A DNA stretch of 64,000 nt from Bradyrhizobium jicamae (GTDB taxonomy: Bacteria; Pseudomonadota; Alphaproteobacteria; Rhizobiales; Xanthobacteraceae), in assembly GCF_018130695.1 (NCBI RefSeq), contig NZ_JAFCJX010000002.1, forward strand, positions 62,001 to 126,000, in the 5' to 3' direction. Of the stretch, positions 1 to 8,050 are shown piece by piece. The notes beneath the pieces are model-generated. The model saw only the letters and a list, made by a program, of their open reading frames with translations, searched no databases and had not been told where the DNA came from. Both the position numbers and the translations under genes were made by a program. Position 1 is the stretch's first letter, and each line of letters opens with the position of its first letter.

Positions 1-119
1 CTGATCCGTCAGACTCCCAAATCGCTGACGCCATGGACGGAAATCTCTGCCGATGCGGAACCTACACACGCATCCACAGCGCCGTCAGAACGGCAGCCCA
101 GATGGTGAGGGGGAAATAG
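1..119 (+). CDS. (2Fe-2S) small subunit of an isoquinoline-1-oxidoreductase-type dehydrogenase, 3' end only
   Basis: Only the last 38 codons are visible; the 5' part lies before the window and the frame starts at base 3. The tail contains the G-N-L-C-R-C-G-T-Y motif that supplies two cysteines of the second [2Fe-2S] cluster in small subunits of xanthine-dehydrogenase-family enzymes, followed by a short helix and a TAG at 117-119. The large molybdenum subunit starts 1 base later, so the two are surely co-transcribed. In this family the small subunit passes electrons from the Mo site to an external acceptor. The family assignment is firm; the substrate is unknown. Confidence 0.85.
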   Translation, partial: DPSDSQIADAMDGNLCRCGTYTRIHSAVRTAAQMVRGK

Positions 120-120
120 C

Positions 121-2370
121 GTGGCGCGGCTCAAGACAATTGCAAGACGCACGTTCCTAATCGGCTCCGCTGCGATCGCCGGTGGCGTCGCCTTCGGCTA
201 TTACCGATTGCGCCAGGATCCTCCCAATCCGCTGCTCAAGGGTCTCAAGGCCGGGGAAGCCGCGATCACTCCCTACGTCCGCGTCGACGCAAAGGGCGTT
301 ACGCTCATCACTCCGCGCGCCGACAAGGGCCAAGGCTCGTATTCCATCCAGGCTCATCTGATTGCCGAAGAGCTCGACGTGGATCCGCACAAGGTTCGCC
401 TCGATCCCGGTCCACCAAGTCCGGCCTACTTCAACAGCCGGGTGATGGACGACAGCCTGCCGTTCTCTACCATCGACGATGGCATGATGGCGCGCGGGGC
501 GCGGGGAGGGGGCGAAGTGTTGAGCCGCGTTCTCGGTATGCAGATCACGGGGGGCTCGTCCACTGTACCCGACGGCTATCAAAAACTCCGCATGGCGGGC
601 GCGGTCGCGCGCGAGACTTTGAAGGAGGCGGCGGCCAGAAGGTCGGGGGTGTCACGGTCGCAATTGAAGACCAAGGATGGTCAGGTGATCTTGCCCGATG
701 GCAAGTCCCTCACTTACGCGGAACTAGCCGTTGAGGCAGCGCAGCTTGCACCGGTTACGGATGTCACGCTCCGGCCGGAACAGGAGTGGCGCTACATCGG
801 CAAGAAGATGCGCCGGATCGATATCGTCGCCAAGTCCACAGGTACTCAACAGTACGGCATCGATATTCGTCCGGACCGGATCGTGTACGCCACCCTCCGC
901 ACCAACCCCGGCATGGGAGGCACGATCAAGCGATATGATGCCTCCAGCGCGGAGAAGATGAGAGGCGTCAAAAAGATCGTCCCGATCAAGGATGGTGTGG
1001 GCGTGATCGCCGATAATACCTGGAGAGCCTTTCAAGCTGCGGCCGCTATCAAGATCGAATGGAACGATCCTCCTTATCCGGCCGACTCGGCTGGAATGTG
1101 GAAGGTGCTGGAGAATTCATTCTCCAAAGACCAGCAGGACAGCCGGCTTCGCAATGACGGAGACGTCGACAAGGCGTTGGCTGGCTCGTCCAAGCCGATT
1201 GAGGCGGAGTATCGGACTCCATATCTGGCCCACGCGCCGCTCGAGCCCATGAATGCGGTCGTACTCTACACGAAAGAGCGGCTCGACATCTGGACGGGAA
1301 CGCAGATCCCGGTCTTCCTTCAGGGGCATGCGGCAAAGCTGACGCGACTGCCGGAAGAGAAGATCTACGTGCACGCTCAGCCGATGGGCGGCAGCTTTGG
1401 GGCACGACTCGACGACACCTATGCGTTGCAGGCCATCGAACTCGCGATGGCCATGGAAGGCGTCCCAGTCAAGATGATCTGGAGCCGTGAAGAGAACATG
1501 GCGCACGACTATCCGCGCCCCATTCAGCTCTCGCGCGCAAAAGGGACGGTTCGCGATGGCATGGTCGAGAGCATGAGCATCGATGTGGCTGGCCAATCGA
1601 TGGGAGCCTCCTGGTTTAACCGGTTGCAAGCGCCCGTTCCTCCCGGGCCCGATACTTCCAGCGTCAACGGCATCTGGGATCAACCTTTCGCCATACCGAA
1701 CTTCCGCGTGACGGGCTATCGGGCGAAGGAAATGGTGCCAGTCAGCCCGTGGCGATCCGTTGGAGCCTCCGGCAATGGCTTCCACCATGCTTCCTTCCTG
1801 GACGAATTGATCCATGCCGCGGGTGCGGATCCGATGGCCGAACTCATTCGTCTCTGCAATCATGAGCCTTCCAAGAAAGTACTGCATGCCCTGCAAGAAA
1901 TTTCCGATTGGAAAGGCTCGCGTATTGGCGACCAGCGAGCTCGCGGCGTAGCGTTGATACTGGCCTTCGGCGTGCCAATGGCTCAAATCGTCGAGGTGAG
2001 CGACACTCCTCAGGGTATCAAAATCGATAAGGTATTTGCCGTTTGCGATGTAGGGCGCGTTCTGGATCCGGTCAATTTCGAAGCGCAGATGCGGGGGGGC
2101 ATCATCTGGGCCTTGGGCCATGCCATGAACTGCGAGCTGACCTACGAAAACTTTGCGCCGATCCAGACCAACTTTCATCTATTCGAGGCCATGAGATTCC
2201 ATCAGGTGCCGCAAATCGTCGTCAAGGGATTGGAGCTTGGGGGTGACGTGCGTGGAATCGGCGAACCGCCAGTCCCACCGGCCGCACCTGCTCTCGCCAA
2301 CGCAATTTTCGCTCTTACTGGAAAGCGCGTGCGCGAACTGCCACTAAACAAGAGCGTCACGTTCGCGTGA
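121..2370 (+). CDS. Molybdopterin-binding large subunit, isoquinoline 1-oxidoreductase beta-subunit type
   Basis: A GTG-started protein of 749 aa. The N terminus has a twin-arginine start (A-R-R-T-F-L-I-G, about residues 9-16) followed by a hydrophobic stretch, so the two-subunit enzyme is probably exported to the periplasm as IorAB-type enzymes are. The molybdopterin-contact motif GGSFGAR lies near residues 423-429 and a C-terminal GIGEPPVPPAAPALANAIF segment (near 711-729) carries the glutamate expected at the Mo active site. These enzymes hydroxylate N-heterocycles or oxidise aldehydes. The gene follows the FeS subunit by one base. The partner subunit has no FAD domain in view, as in IorAB. 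Family certain; substrate (heteroaromatic or aldehyde) not determinable. Confidence 0.9.
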   Translation: MARLKTIARRTFLIGSAAIAGGVAFGYYRLRQDPPNPLLKGLKAGEAAITPYVRVDAKGVTLITPRADKGQGSYSIQAHLIAEELDVDPHKVRLDPGPPSPAYFNSRVMDDSLPFSTIDDGMMARGARGGGEVLSRVLGMQITGGSSTVPDGYQKLRMAGAVARETLKEAAARRSGVSRSQLKTKDGQVILPDGKSLTYAELAVEAAQLAPVTDVTLRPEQEWRYIGKKMRRIDIVAKSTGTQQYGIDIRPDRIVYATLRTNPGMGGTIKRYDASSAEKMRGVKKIVPIKDGVGVIADNTWRAFQAAAAIKIEWNDPPYPADSAGMWKVLENSFSKDQQDSRLRNDGDVDKALAGSSKPIEAEYRTPYLAHAPLEPMNAVVLYTKERLDIWTGTQIPVFLQGHAAKLTRLPEEKIYVHAQPMGGSFGARLDDTYALQAIELAMAMEGVPVKMIWSREENMAHDYPRPIQLSRAKGTVRDGMVESMSIDVAGQSMGASWFNRLQAPVPPGPDTSSVNGIWDQPFAIPNFRVTGYRAKEMVPVSPWRSVGASGNGFHHASFLDELIHAAGADPMAELIRLCNHEPSKKVLHALQEISDWKGSRIGDQRARGVALILAFGVPMAQIVEVSDTPQGIKIDKVFAVCDVGRVLDPVNFEAQMRGGIIWALGHAMNCELTYENFAPIQTNFHLFEAMRFHQVPQIVVKGLELGGDVRGIGEPPVPPAAPALANAIFALTGKRVRELPLNKSVTFA

Positions 2371-2411
2371 CACCCCAATTCATGAGCGAGTCTGGGCGTC
2401 GGCCACCAGCG

Positions 2412-2426
2412 CGCCCCGAGGGGGCG
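2412..2426 (+). terminator. Small GC hairpin after the molybdenum-enzyme genes
   Basis: CGCCCC at 2412-2417 and GGGGCG at 2421-2426 form a perfect 6-bp stem with a 3-base loop, 42 bases after the stop codon of the large subunit. No T run follows, so it would be a weak or Rho-assisted terminator at best. Confidence 0.3.
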
Positions 2427-2495
2427 TGCACGGTGGGTTATCACCGCTATAGATCGCGCTTAGCCCCATTGTCGTAAGCACGTTAAGGAGTTCCC

Positions 2496-2972
2496 ATGCA
2501 CCTCACGGGAGGATGTGCCTGTCAAAGCATCCGCTACGAATGCACCGAGGCACCGATCGTGCAGTTGCTTTGTCACTGCCGCGCCTGCCAATACGCAACT
2601 GGGAGCGCATTTGCAGCGATCATGATGGTGGCCGCCGATAAATTCAGCTTCCTCAAAGATGAGCCATCTTGTCACGAGGTCATTGGCGGTACCGGGCGCA
2701 AATTTCGCCGTGGCTTCTGTCCAAAGTGCGGCAGTCCTGTGACCTTGCATTGGACGGAAGTGCCGACCGTTCAGATGATTCAAGTTGGCAGTCTCGATGA
2801 TCCATCTCGATTTGAACCACAGACTGAGATTTGGCTTTCGAGCGGCTATTCTTGGCACTCCACCAATCCGCAAGCGGAGAAGTTCAAAAAGGGTACAATA
2901 ACCATCCTGGATCGCCTCGATGCTTATTTCGCAATCCGCGGGCGTGCTGAATGGTGGAATGACAGAGTATGA
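2496..2972 (+). CDS. GFA family protein (Gfa / CENP-V fold, zinc-binding)
   Basis: A 158-aa protein with the complete cysteine set of the glutathione-dependent formaldehyde-activating enzyme fold: C-x-C at residues 7 and 9, C-H-C-R-A-C-Q at 26-32, and a C-P-K-C-G knuckle near residue 75-80. These bind one or two zinc ions. A good Shine-Dalgarno (AAGGAG) lies six bases before the ATG. The family includes the founding Gfa protein, but most members have no proven reaction, so a formaldehyde role is only a possibility. It stands alone between the molybdenum-enzyme genes and a minus-strand thiolase. Confidence 0.85.
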   Translation: MHLTGGCACQSIRYECTEAPIVQLLCHCRACQYATGSAFAAIMMVAADKFSFLKDEPSCHEVIGGTGRKFRRGFCPKCGSPVTLHWTEVPTVQMIQVGSLDDPSRFEPQTEIWLSSGYSWHSTNPQAEKFKKGTITILDRLDAYFAIRGRAEWWNDRV

Positions 2973-3215
2973 CCCCGGCCGGGAGGGATAAATGTCCTAA
3001 CGAAGGCTGGTTCCGCATCGTGGCGAGCCAAGCCGTTGTGTCAGTAGGATGGTAAGGAGTCGAAGGTGCTCTGTCTAGGGCCGGCGTTGGAAGCGGCGAC
3101 GGACAATGCAGTGTTCTAAAGCGACGGTTGCGACTTCCTGCGCTGCTCGGTCTCGCGGTTGCGCGATACGATCGCAACGCTCCCGCATCATTGACTTGGC
3201 GACGGATTCCCGGCC

Positions 3216-4412
3216 TCAGCGTACCAGACGCTCCACCGCGATCGCGGTCGCTTCGCCGCCGCCGATGCAGAGCGCTGCGACACCGCGCTTGAGGTTCTGT
3301 GCCTCGAGCGCATGCAGCAGCGTCACGATCAGCCGTGCGCCGGTGGCGCCGATGGGATGGCCGAGCGCGCAGGCCCCGCCATTGATGTTCAGCTTGTCCC
3401 GGGGAATGCCGAGATCGCGCTGCGCCGCCATCGCCACCACGGCGAAGGCCTCGTTGATCTCGAACAGATCGACATCGCCGGCGCTCCAGCCGACCTTGTC
3501 GAGCAGCTTGCGGATCGCCGGGATCGGGGCCGTCGTGAACCACTGCGGCTCCTGGCTATGGGTGGCGTGGCCCTTGATCTCGGCGATGGCGGGCAAGCCG
3601 TTACGATCCGCGAGCGAGCGCTTGGTCAGCACGAGCGCAGCAGCGCCGTCGGCATTGGCGGAGGAGGCCGCCGGCGTGATGGCGCCGTTGGCGCGGAACA
3701 CCGGCTTCAGGCCCGGGATCTTGGCGGGATCGACCTTCAGCGGATGCTCGTCATTGGCGATGACGCGGGGCCCCGCCTTCTCGGTCAGCGTGATTGGCGC
3801 GATCTCAGCCTTGAACGCTCCGCCCTCGACCGCCTTACGGGCGCGGCTCAGCGTCTCCATCGCATAGGCGTCCTGGTCCTTGCGGGTGAACTGGTAGGCT
3901 TCTGAGGTCGCCTCCCCGAAATCGCCCATGGAGCGGCCGGTCTCGTAGGCGTCCTCGAGACCGTCCATCATCATGTGGTCGATAATGCGATCGTGGCCGG
4001 CGCGATAGCCGCCGCGTGCCTTCGCCAGCAGATATGGCGCGTTGCTCATGCTCTCCATGCCGCCGGAGACGACGATTTCGGCCGAGCCGGCGCGAATGAT
4101 GTCGTGGGCCAGCATGGTCGCCTTCATGCCGGAACCGCAGACCTTGTTGACGGTAGTGGCGCCGGTGGCGTCCGGCAGGCCCGCACTACGCGCCGCCTGG
4201 CGCGCCGGTGCCTGGCCCTGGCCGGCCGCGAGCACGCAGCCCATGAAGACCTCGTCGACCTTCTCCGGGGCGAGCTTCGCGCGTTCCAGCGCCGCATTGA
4301 TCACATGCGATCCGAGCTTGTGCGCGGCCAGCGCCGACAGTTCGCCCATGAAGCGGCCAAGCGGGGTGCGGGCAGCGGAGAGGATGACGACGGGATCGGC
4401 GATTTCGGCCAT
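3216..4412 (-). CDS. Acetyl-CoA C-acetyltransferase (biosynthetic-type thiolase)
   Basis: A 398-aa thiolase. The nucleophilic Cys92 sits in NKVCGSGMKA, His352 in ALGHPIGATGAR, and the acid/base Cys382 in CIGGGE; spacing and length match PhaA/AtoB-type acetoacetyl-CoA thiolases. It cleaves or forms 3-oxoacyl-CoA in the cytosol. The ATG is preceded by AGGAG on the minus strand. It is transcribed away from the crotonase at 4665, and the 250 bp between them hold a perfect palindrome. The N-terminal 20 residues resemble acetyl-CoA acetyltransferases more than PcaF-type thiolases, but chain-length preference cannot be read. Confidence 0.92.
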   Translation of the reverse strand: MAEIADPVVILSAARTPLGRFMGELSALAAHKLGSHVINAALERAKLAPEKVDEVFMGCVLAAGQGQAPARQAARSAGLPDATGATTVNKVCGSGMKATMLAHDIIRAGSAEIVVSGGMESMSNAPYLLAKARGGYRAGHDRIIDHMMMDGLEDAYETGRSMGDFGEATSEAYQFTRKDQDAYAMETLSRARKAVEGGAFKAEIAPITLTEKAGPRVIANDEHPLKVDPAKIPGLKPVFRANGAITPAASSANADGAAALVLTKRSLADRNGLPAIAEIKGHATHSQEPQWFTTAPIPAIRKLLDKVGWSAGDVDLFEINEAFAVVAMAAQRDLGIPRDKLNINGGACALGHPIGATGARLIVTLLHALEAQNLKRGVAALCIGGGEATAIAVERLVR

Positions 4413-4448
4413 GAAGATGCTCCTCGCTACTCAATGTTGACTGACGGT

Positions 4449-4460
4449 CATCATATGATG
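4449..4460. promoter_or_regulatory. 12-bp perfect palindrome, candidate operator
   Basis: CATCATATGATG lies 37 bp upstream of the thiolase start codon in the divergent spacer between thiolase and crotonase genes. Its place is right for an operator acting on the minus-strand promoter. No regulator gene is adjacent, so the cognate protein is unknown. Confidence 0.35.
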
Positions 4461-4664
4461 TGTCGAACGAATTGCAATGCACCTGTCCTCGGCGCTCTCA
4501 ACACCTCTTAAGGCTGCATGCGCCCCCTCCGGCGGCGGCATTTCACCCTTGAATAGGGTCGGCACAAGATTGATGTGGCCCGCTTGGGAAGCGCACTGTC
4601 AACTCGTCAGAAAGAACGCGGCCTTGGCGACGAGGTCGGAGTTTGCCGCGTCTGGAGGAGACAA

Positions 4665-5456
4665 ATGAGCGATCAAAAGCGCCCATCGGGCCGGATCCGC
4701 ACAGAAGTGCATGGTCGCATCCTCAAGATCATCATCGACAATCCAGCGAAGAAGAACTCGTTCACACCCGCCATGATGGTGGAAATGTCGAATGCCATGA
4801 CGCTGCTGGACAGAAACGACGATTATTGGGCGGGCGTCGTTTGCGCAGAAGGAGCCGACTTCACGTCAGGTCTCGACATGCCCAAGTTCTTCGGCCCGAA
4901 CGCCGAGAAAATTGATACTTCGCCGAGCAACATCGATGCATTTGCGCTCAAGGGGCGATGCTGCAAGCCGATCGTGACAGCAGTGCAGGGCATCGTCTAT
5001 ACGATCGGCATCGAAATGATGCTCGCCGGAGATATCGTTGTCGCAGCTTCGGACAGCAGGTTCTGCCAGATGGAGGCAAAGCGTGGAATTGCGCCTCTCG
5101 GCGGCGCTCACTTCCGATTCCTGACGCGCGCAGGTTGGGGCGACGCAATGTATCACCTCTTCCTCTGCGACGAGTTCGATGCTGAGCGGGCGCATGCGAT
5201 TGGCCTCGTGCAGGAAGTTGTCAAGCCTGGAAGCCAGATCGATCGGGCCATGGACCTGGCACAGATGATCGCGAAGAATGCACCCCTAGGAGTACAGGTC
5301 ACAAAACGAGCCGCATTGAAGTATGTCGAAGCGGCCGAGCGAGATGCGATCGACTACATCCCGAAGATCAAGGACCGCGTCCTCGGTAGCGAGGATATGA
5401 TGGAAGGCATCCAATCCTTCATCGAACGTCGTCCAGCCGTTTTCCGCGGAAAATAA
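4665..5456 (+). CDS. Enoyl-CoA hydratase/isomerase (crotonase) family protein
   Basis: Start chosen at the ATG at 4665 because TCTGGAGGAG sits just before it; the frame is open further upstream but without homology. The 263-aa product has crotonase motifs: an oxyanion-hole segment GADFTSGLDM (near residue 63) and GIVYTIGIEMMLAGDI, where the Glu matches the first catalytic acid of hydratases, and a second Glu in QMEAKRGIAPLGG. Members hydrate 2-enoyl-CoAs or do related isomerase, hydrolase or lyase reactions. It is followed 54 bp later by a dehalogenase-like hydrolase, probably in one transcript. The reaction is not resolved by motifs alone. Confidence 0.85.
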   Translation: MSDQKRPSGRIRTEVHGRILKIIIDNPAKKNSFTPAMMVEMSNAMTLLDRNDDYWAGVVCAEGADFTSGLDMPKFFGPNAEKIDTSPSNIDAFALKGRCCKPIVTAVQGIVYTIGIEMMLAGDIVVAASDSRFCQMEAKRGIAPLGGAHFRFLTRAGWGDAMYHLFLCDEFDAERAHAIGLVQEVVKPGSQIDRAMDLAQMIAKNAPLGVQVTKRAALKYVEAAERDAIDYIPKIKDRVLGSEDMMEGIQSFIERRPAVFRGK

Positions 5457-5510
5457 TAAGCGCGGGCGAGGGAGGTTGAAAAGCCCTTTAGAACAAGTTG
5501 CAGCGCAACG

Positions 5511-6404
5511 ATGATCGATGCTCGTGAGACTTTCGGTGGAACTTGGCCTTTTCAACCTCACTTCTTCGAAGGAGGCGGTTTCCGGATGCATTATGTCGAC
5601 GAGGGAAGTGGCGATCCTATCGTCTGCCTGCACGGTGAGCCGACGTGGGGCTATCTCTATCGTCGCTTTATCCCGCCGCTCGCGGCTTCACATAGGGTGA
5701 TCGTTCCCGACCATATGGGTTTCGGCAAGAGCGAGACGCCTCCAGATCGGGAGTATTCGCTGAGAGCGCACGTCGAGAACTTCACCAAATTGGTTGAAGC
5801 GCTCGATCTTACGAACATCACGCTCGTGATCCAGGACTGGGGCGGGCTGATCGGTTCAGCGTTCGCGCTACGCAATCCCGATCGCATCAAGCGGCTGTTT
5901 TTGCTCAATACAGTTACTGGCTACGGCAATGTTTCTCCGGGGCTGACGCCGTGGTTGCAGTTCGTCCTCAATCATCACAGGGCTGGAACGCTCTCGGAAG
6001 TGCTCGGGCACCTGGACGTCAACATCCTCAGCGTCATGAAGACTCAAGGCCTGGAGAATCTCTCCGTCGTCAATGCCGATTGGCTTGCGGCCTACGGGTC
6101 ACCATTTACGACAAAGCAAGAGTGCCTTGGAGCGATCGCTTTTCCGCTCGATGCTCTTCTCGGCGTAATCCGGCCGTACCTCGAGGAGGGCTGTCCTCTC
6201 ATTGACAATCTGAAGTCCAAGCCGGCCATGCTCGCAGTCGGGATAAAGGACCGCGCCATCGCGCCGCACACGCAGATCGCTGATTTCAGCGCGATTTGGC
6301 CGGGGAGGCCGATCATAAAAATCCCGAACGCGGGACACTTTAGTCAGGAAGACGCGCCCGATACCGTGATTGCGCTGATCGAGCTCTTCATTGCCAGTAC
6401 CTGA
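5511..6404 (+). CDS. Haloalkane-dehalogenase-like alpha/beta hydrolase
   Basis: A 297-aa alpha/beta hydrolase. It has HGEPTW at 41-46, a motif typical of haloalkane dehalogenases, and the nucleophile elbow VIQDWGG with Asp109 followed by Trp110, the residue that binds halide. Candidate charge-relay residues are Asp247 (GIKDRAI) and His276 (NAGHFSQE). In the characterised family Asp attacks the carbon-halogen bond and water releases an alcohol. The strand-6 Asp and the DWGG elbow suggest the HLD-I group, to which DhlA belongs. Substrate unproven; many such proteins act on uncharacterised substrates. Shine-Dalgarno is weak, so translation may be coupled to the crotonase upstream. Confidence 0.8.
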   Translation: MIDARETFGGTWPFQPHFFEGGGFRMHYVDEGSGDPIVCLHGEPTWGYLYRRFIPPLAASHRVIVPDHMGFGKSETPPDREYSLRAHVENFTKLVEALDLTNITLVIQDWGGLIGSAFALRNPDRIKRLFLLNTVTGYGNVSPGLTPWLQFVLNHHRAGTLSEVLGHLDVNILSVMKTQGLENLSVVNADWLAAYGSPFTTKQECLGAIAFPLDALLGVIRPYLEEGCPLIDNLKSKPAMLAVGIKDRAIAPHTQIADFSAIWPGRPIIKIPNAGHFSQEDAPDTVIALIELFIAST

Positions 6405-6708
6405 CGACTTGCTCAAGTGTCGGCCGTTCAGTTCTAGGCAGTAAGTTCGATTATAGAAGTAACTTGCTGGCTCGGTGCGTGGCGGCATCGCGGCCAGATT
6501 GACCCACGAATCAGCTTCAGGAGATCGTGTCGCAGATGCCAAATCACAGGAATGCTTGACGAGTTCTAAAAAAGAACGGTATATGTTCGGTCAGACCTCA
6601 AGCCGTCACTTGGTCGGCGCTGATCCGGCGACCGGCAGGCGAGCGTGCAAAGTAGAAGGTCAAGCAACACACTGGCGTGCCCCGACAGGCGCGTGGGGAG
6701 GACGATCG
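6405..6708 (+). other. Intergenic leader with one operator-bearing promoter
   Basis: No gene is supported in these 304 bases. The stretch holds the promoter described at 6556-6584 and then a leader of about 118 bases before the substrate-binding protein start. The reading frame of that protein happens to be open upstream to 6475, but those residues are not signal-peptide-like and lack a ribosome site. Confidence 0.6.
6556..6588 (+). promoter_or_regulatory. Promoter with GTTC-N7-GAAC operator in the spacer (site A)
   Basis: TTGACG (6556-6561), 17-base spacer, GTATAT (6579-6584). Inside the spacer GTTC at 6563-6566 and GAAC at 6574-6577 form an inverted repeat around an A tract. A third half-site GTTC follows at 6585-6588, so half-sites repeat every 11 bp. 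A protein bound here would block RNA polymerase. The same arrangement occurs at 10620 and 11458 near an HxlR gene, which is the inferred regulator. Confidence 0.7.
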
Positions 6709-7908
6709 ATGATAGCGAAATGGAAAATCGCGATAGCTCTAGCTGTGCTCTTGGGCAGCCCCGCGTCCGCGGCGGAAGAGCCCGGCATTTCCGAAACTGA
6801 AATCAAGATCGGAGGGGTTTTCCCCTTCAGCGGACCGGCGTCGTCGATCGGACTCGTGGGCAAGGGCCTTATCGCCTATATCCAATCCCTGAACGACCGT
6901 GGCGGCGTAAACGGCCGCAAGATCAACTACATCGCCTACGATGACTCATACAGTCCGCCCAAGGCGGTGGAGCACGTGCGCAAGCTGGTCGAGAGCGACG
7001 AAGTGTCTTTCGTGTTCGGCCAACTCGGTACGCCCGGCATCTCGGCCACGGCCAAGTATCTCAGGGCGAAAGGGGTACCCAGCCTCGCAATCGTCAGCGG
7101 CTCATCCAAGTTCACGGACGTCGCGAACTATCCGCTGACGACGACTGGTCTCGTCAGTTACGATACCGAAGGGAAGATCTACGCCAAGTACCTGACCAAG
7201 GCGCTTCCCAACGCAAAGTACGCGATTCTCTACCAGAACGACGACCTCGGTAAGGACTACGTCAACGCCTTCAAGACATATCTCGGGGTCGAGTACGATC
7301 GAAAGGTCGTGACCGCCTCATACGAGGTAACCGAACCGACGATCGACTCCCAGATCACGAATCTCAAAAGTTCGGGCGCCGAGGCTCTCGTGATCGCTGG
7401 GACACCGAAGTTTGCAGCGCAGGCGATCAGGCAAGCCTCGGTGATCGGATGGAAGGCGACCATCATCATCAACTTTCCTTCTGCATCTGTTGGTGGCACG
7501 CTCGCGCCGGCCGGTCTCGACAAGTCGGTTGGCGTGATCGCCGGCACAACCTACAAAGACGTCGGAGACGAGACGTGGAAGAACGATCCCGGCATGCAAG
7601 CCTTTAAGAGCTTCTTCGAGAAGTATCTGTCCGGCGCCGACATCACCAACGGAAGTTATTTGGTCGGATACCAGCAGGGAATTCTGCTCGAGCAGATACT
7701 CAAGCAATGCGGCAACGACCTGTCCCGCAAGAATATCCTGGCGCAGGCAAAGAACCTCAGGAACGTCATAGTCCCCGTCGCATTGCCAGGAATCGACGTC
7801 AACACTAGCGAAAACTCGAACATGATGTGGACGCAAATGCGGCTGCAGCGCTGGACCGGAACGACCTATCAGTTGTTTGGCGACGTGCTTGACGCGAAGT
7901 CCGATTAG
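6709..7908 (+). CDS. Branched-chain-amino-acid-type ABC substrate-binding protein
   Basis: Start set at ATG 6709, preceded by GGGGAGGACG, which gives a clean signal peptide (MIAKWKIAIALAVLLGSPAS, cleavage near residue 21-23). The 399-aa periplasmic protein is a type I binding protein of the LivJ/HAAT kind: GISETEIKIGG at the mature start, then the FPFSGPAS motif and GGVNGRKI. Such proteins in soil bacteria often bind aromatic acids rather than amino acids. No permease or ATPase genes are adjacent; the only liv set in the window is 35 kb away. It shares long near-identical stretches with the protein at 27010. It is the first gene behind site A, followed by a CoA ligase. Confidence 0.9.
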   Translation: MIAKWKIAIALAVLLGSPASAAEEPGISETEIKIGGVFPFSGPASSIGLVGKGLIAYIQSLNDRGGVNGRKINYIAYDDSYSPPKAVEHVRKLVESDEVSFVFGQLGTPGISATAKYLRAKGVPSLAIVSGSSKFTDVANYPLTTTGLVSYDTEGKIYAKYLTKALPNAKYAILYQNDDLGKDYVNAFKTYLGVEYDRKVVTASYEVTEPTIDSQITNLKSSGAEALVIAGTPKFAAQAIRQASVIGWKATIIINFPSASVGGTLAPAGLDKSVGVIAGTTYKDVGDETWKNDPGMQAFKSFFEKYLSGADITNGSYLVGYQQGILLEQILKQCGNDLSRKNILAQAKNLRNVIVPVALPGIDVNTSENSNMMWTQMRLQRWTGTTYQLFGDVLDAKSD

Positions 7909-8050
7909 TCGATCGCGCAGAACATTGGAAAACGGCGCGTGATTGGATGCGCCGCCGACCTCCTAAGCCAAGTCGTCCGTACGAGACCGCAAGATTGTCG
8001 GCAAATCAGAAGCCTAATCACACCCGAGTGTGCGGGACGGCGCTACTGCC

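Noticed and set aside
1117..2178. 353-codon minus-strand frame opposite the molybdenum subunit
   Set aside because: Same kind of antisense shadow; the plus-strand frame carries all family motifs.
4603..4620. AGAAAGAACGCG before the crotonase gene, resembling site C
   Set aside because: No GTTC 11 bases upstream and no matching promoter hexamers.
6475..6708. 78-codon N-terminal extension of the substrate-binding protein
   Set aside because: It would cover promoter site A and push the signal peptide to the interior; ATG 6709 has the ribosome site.
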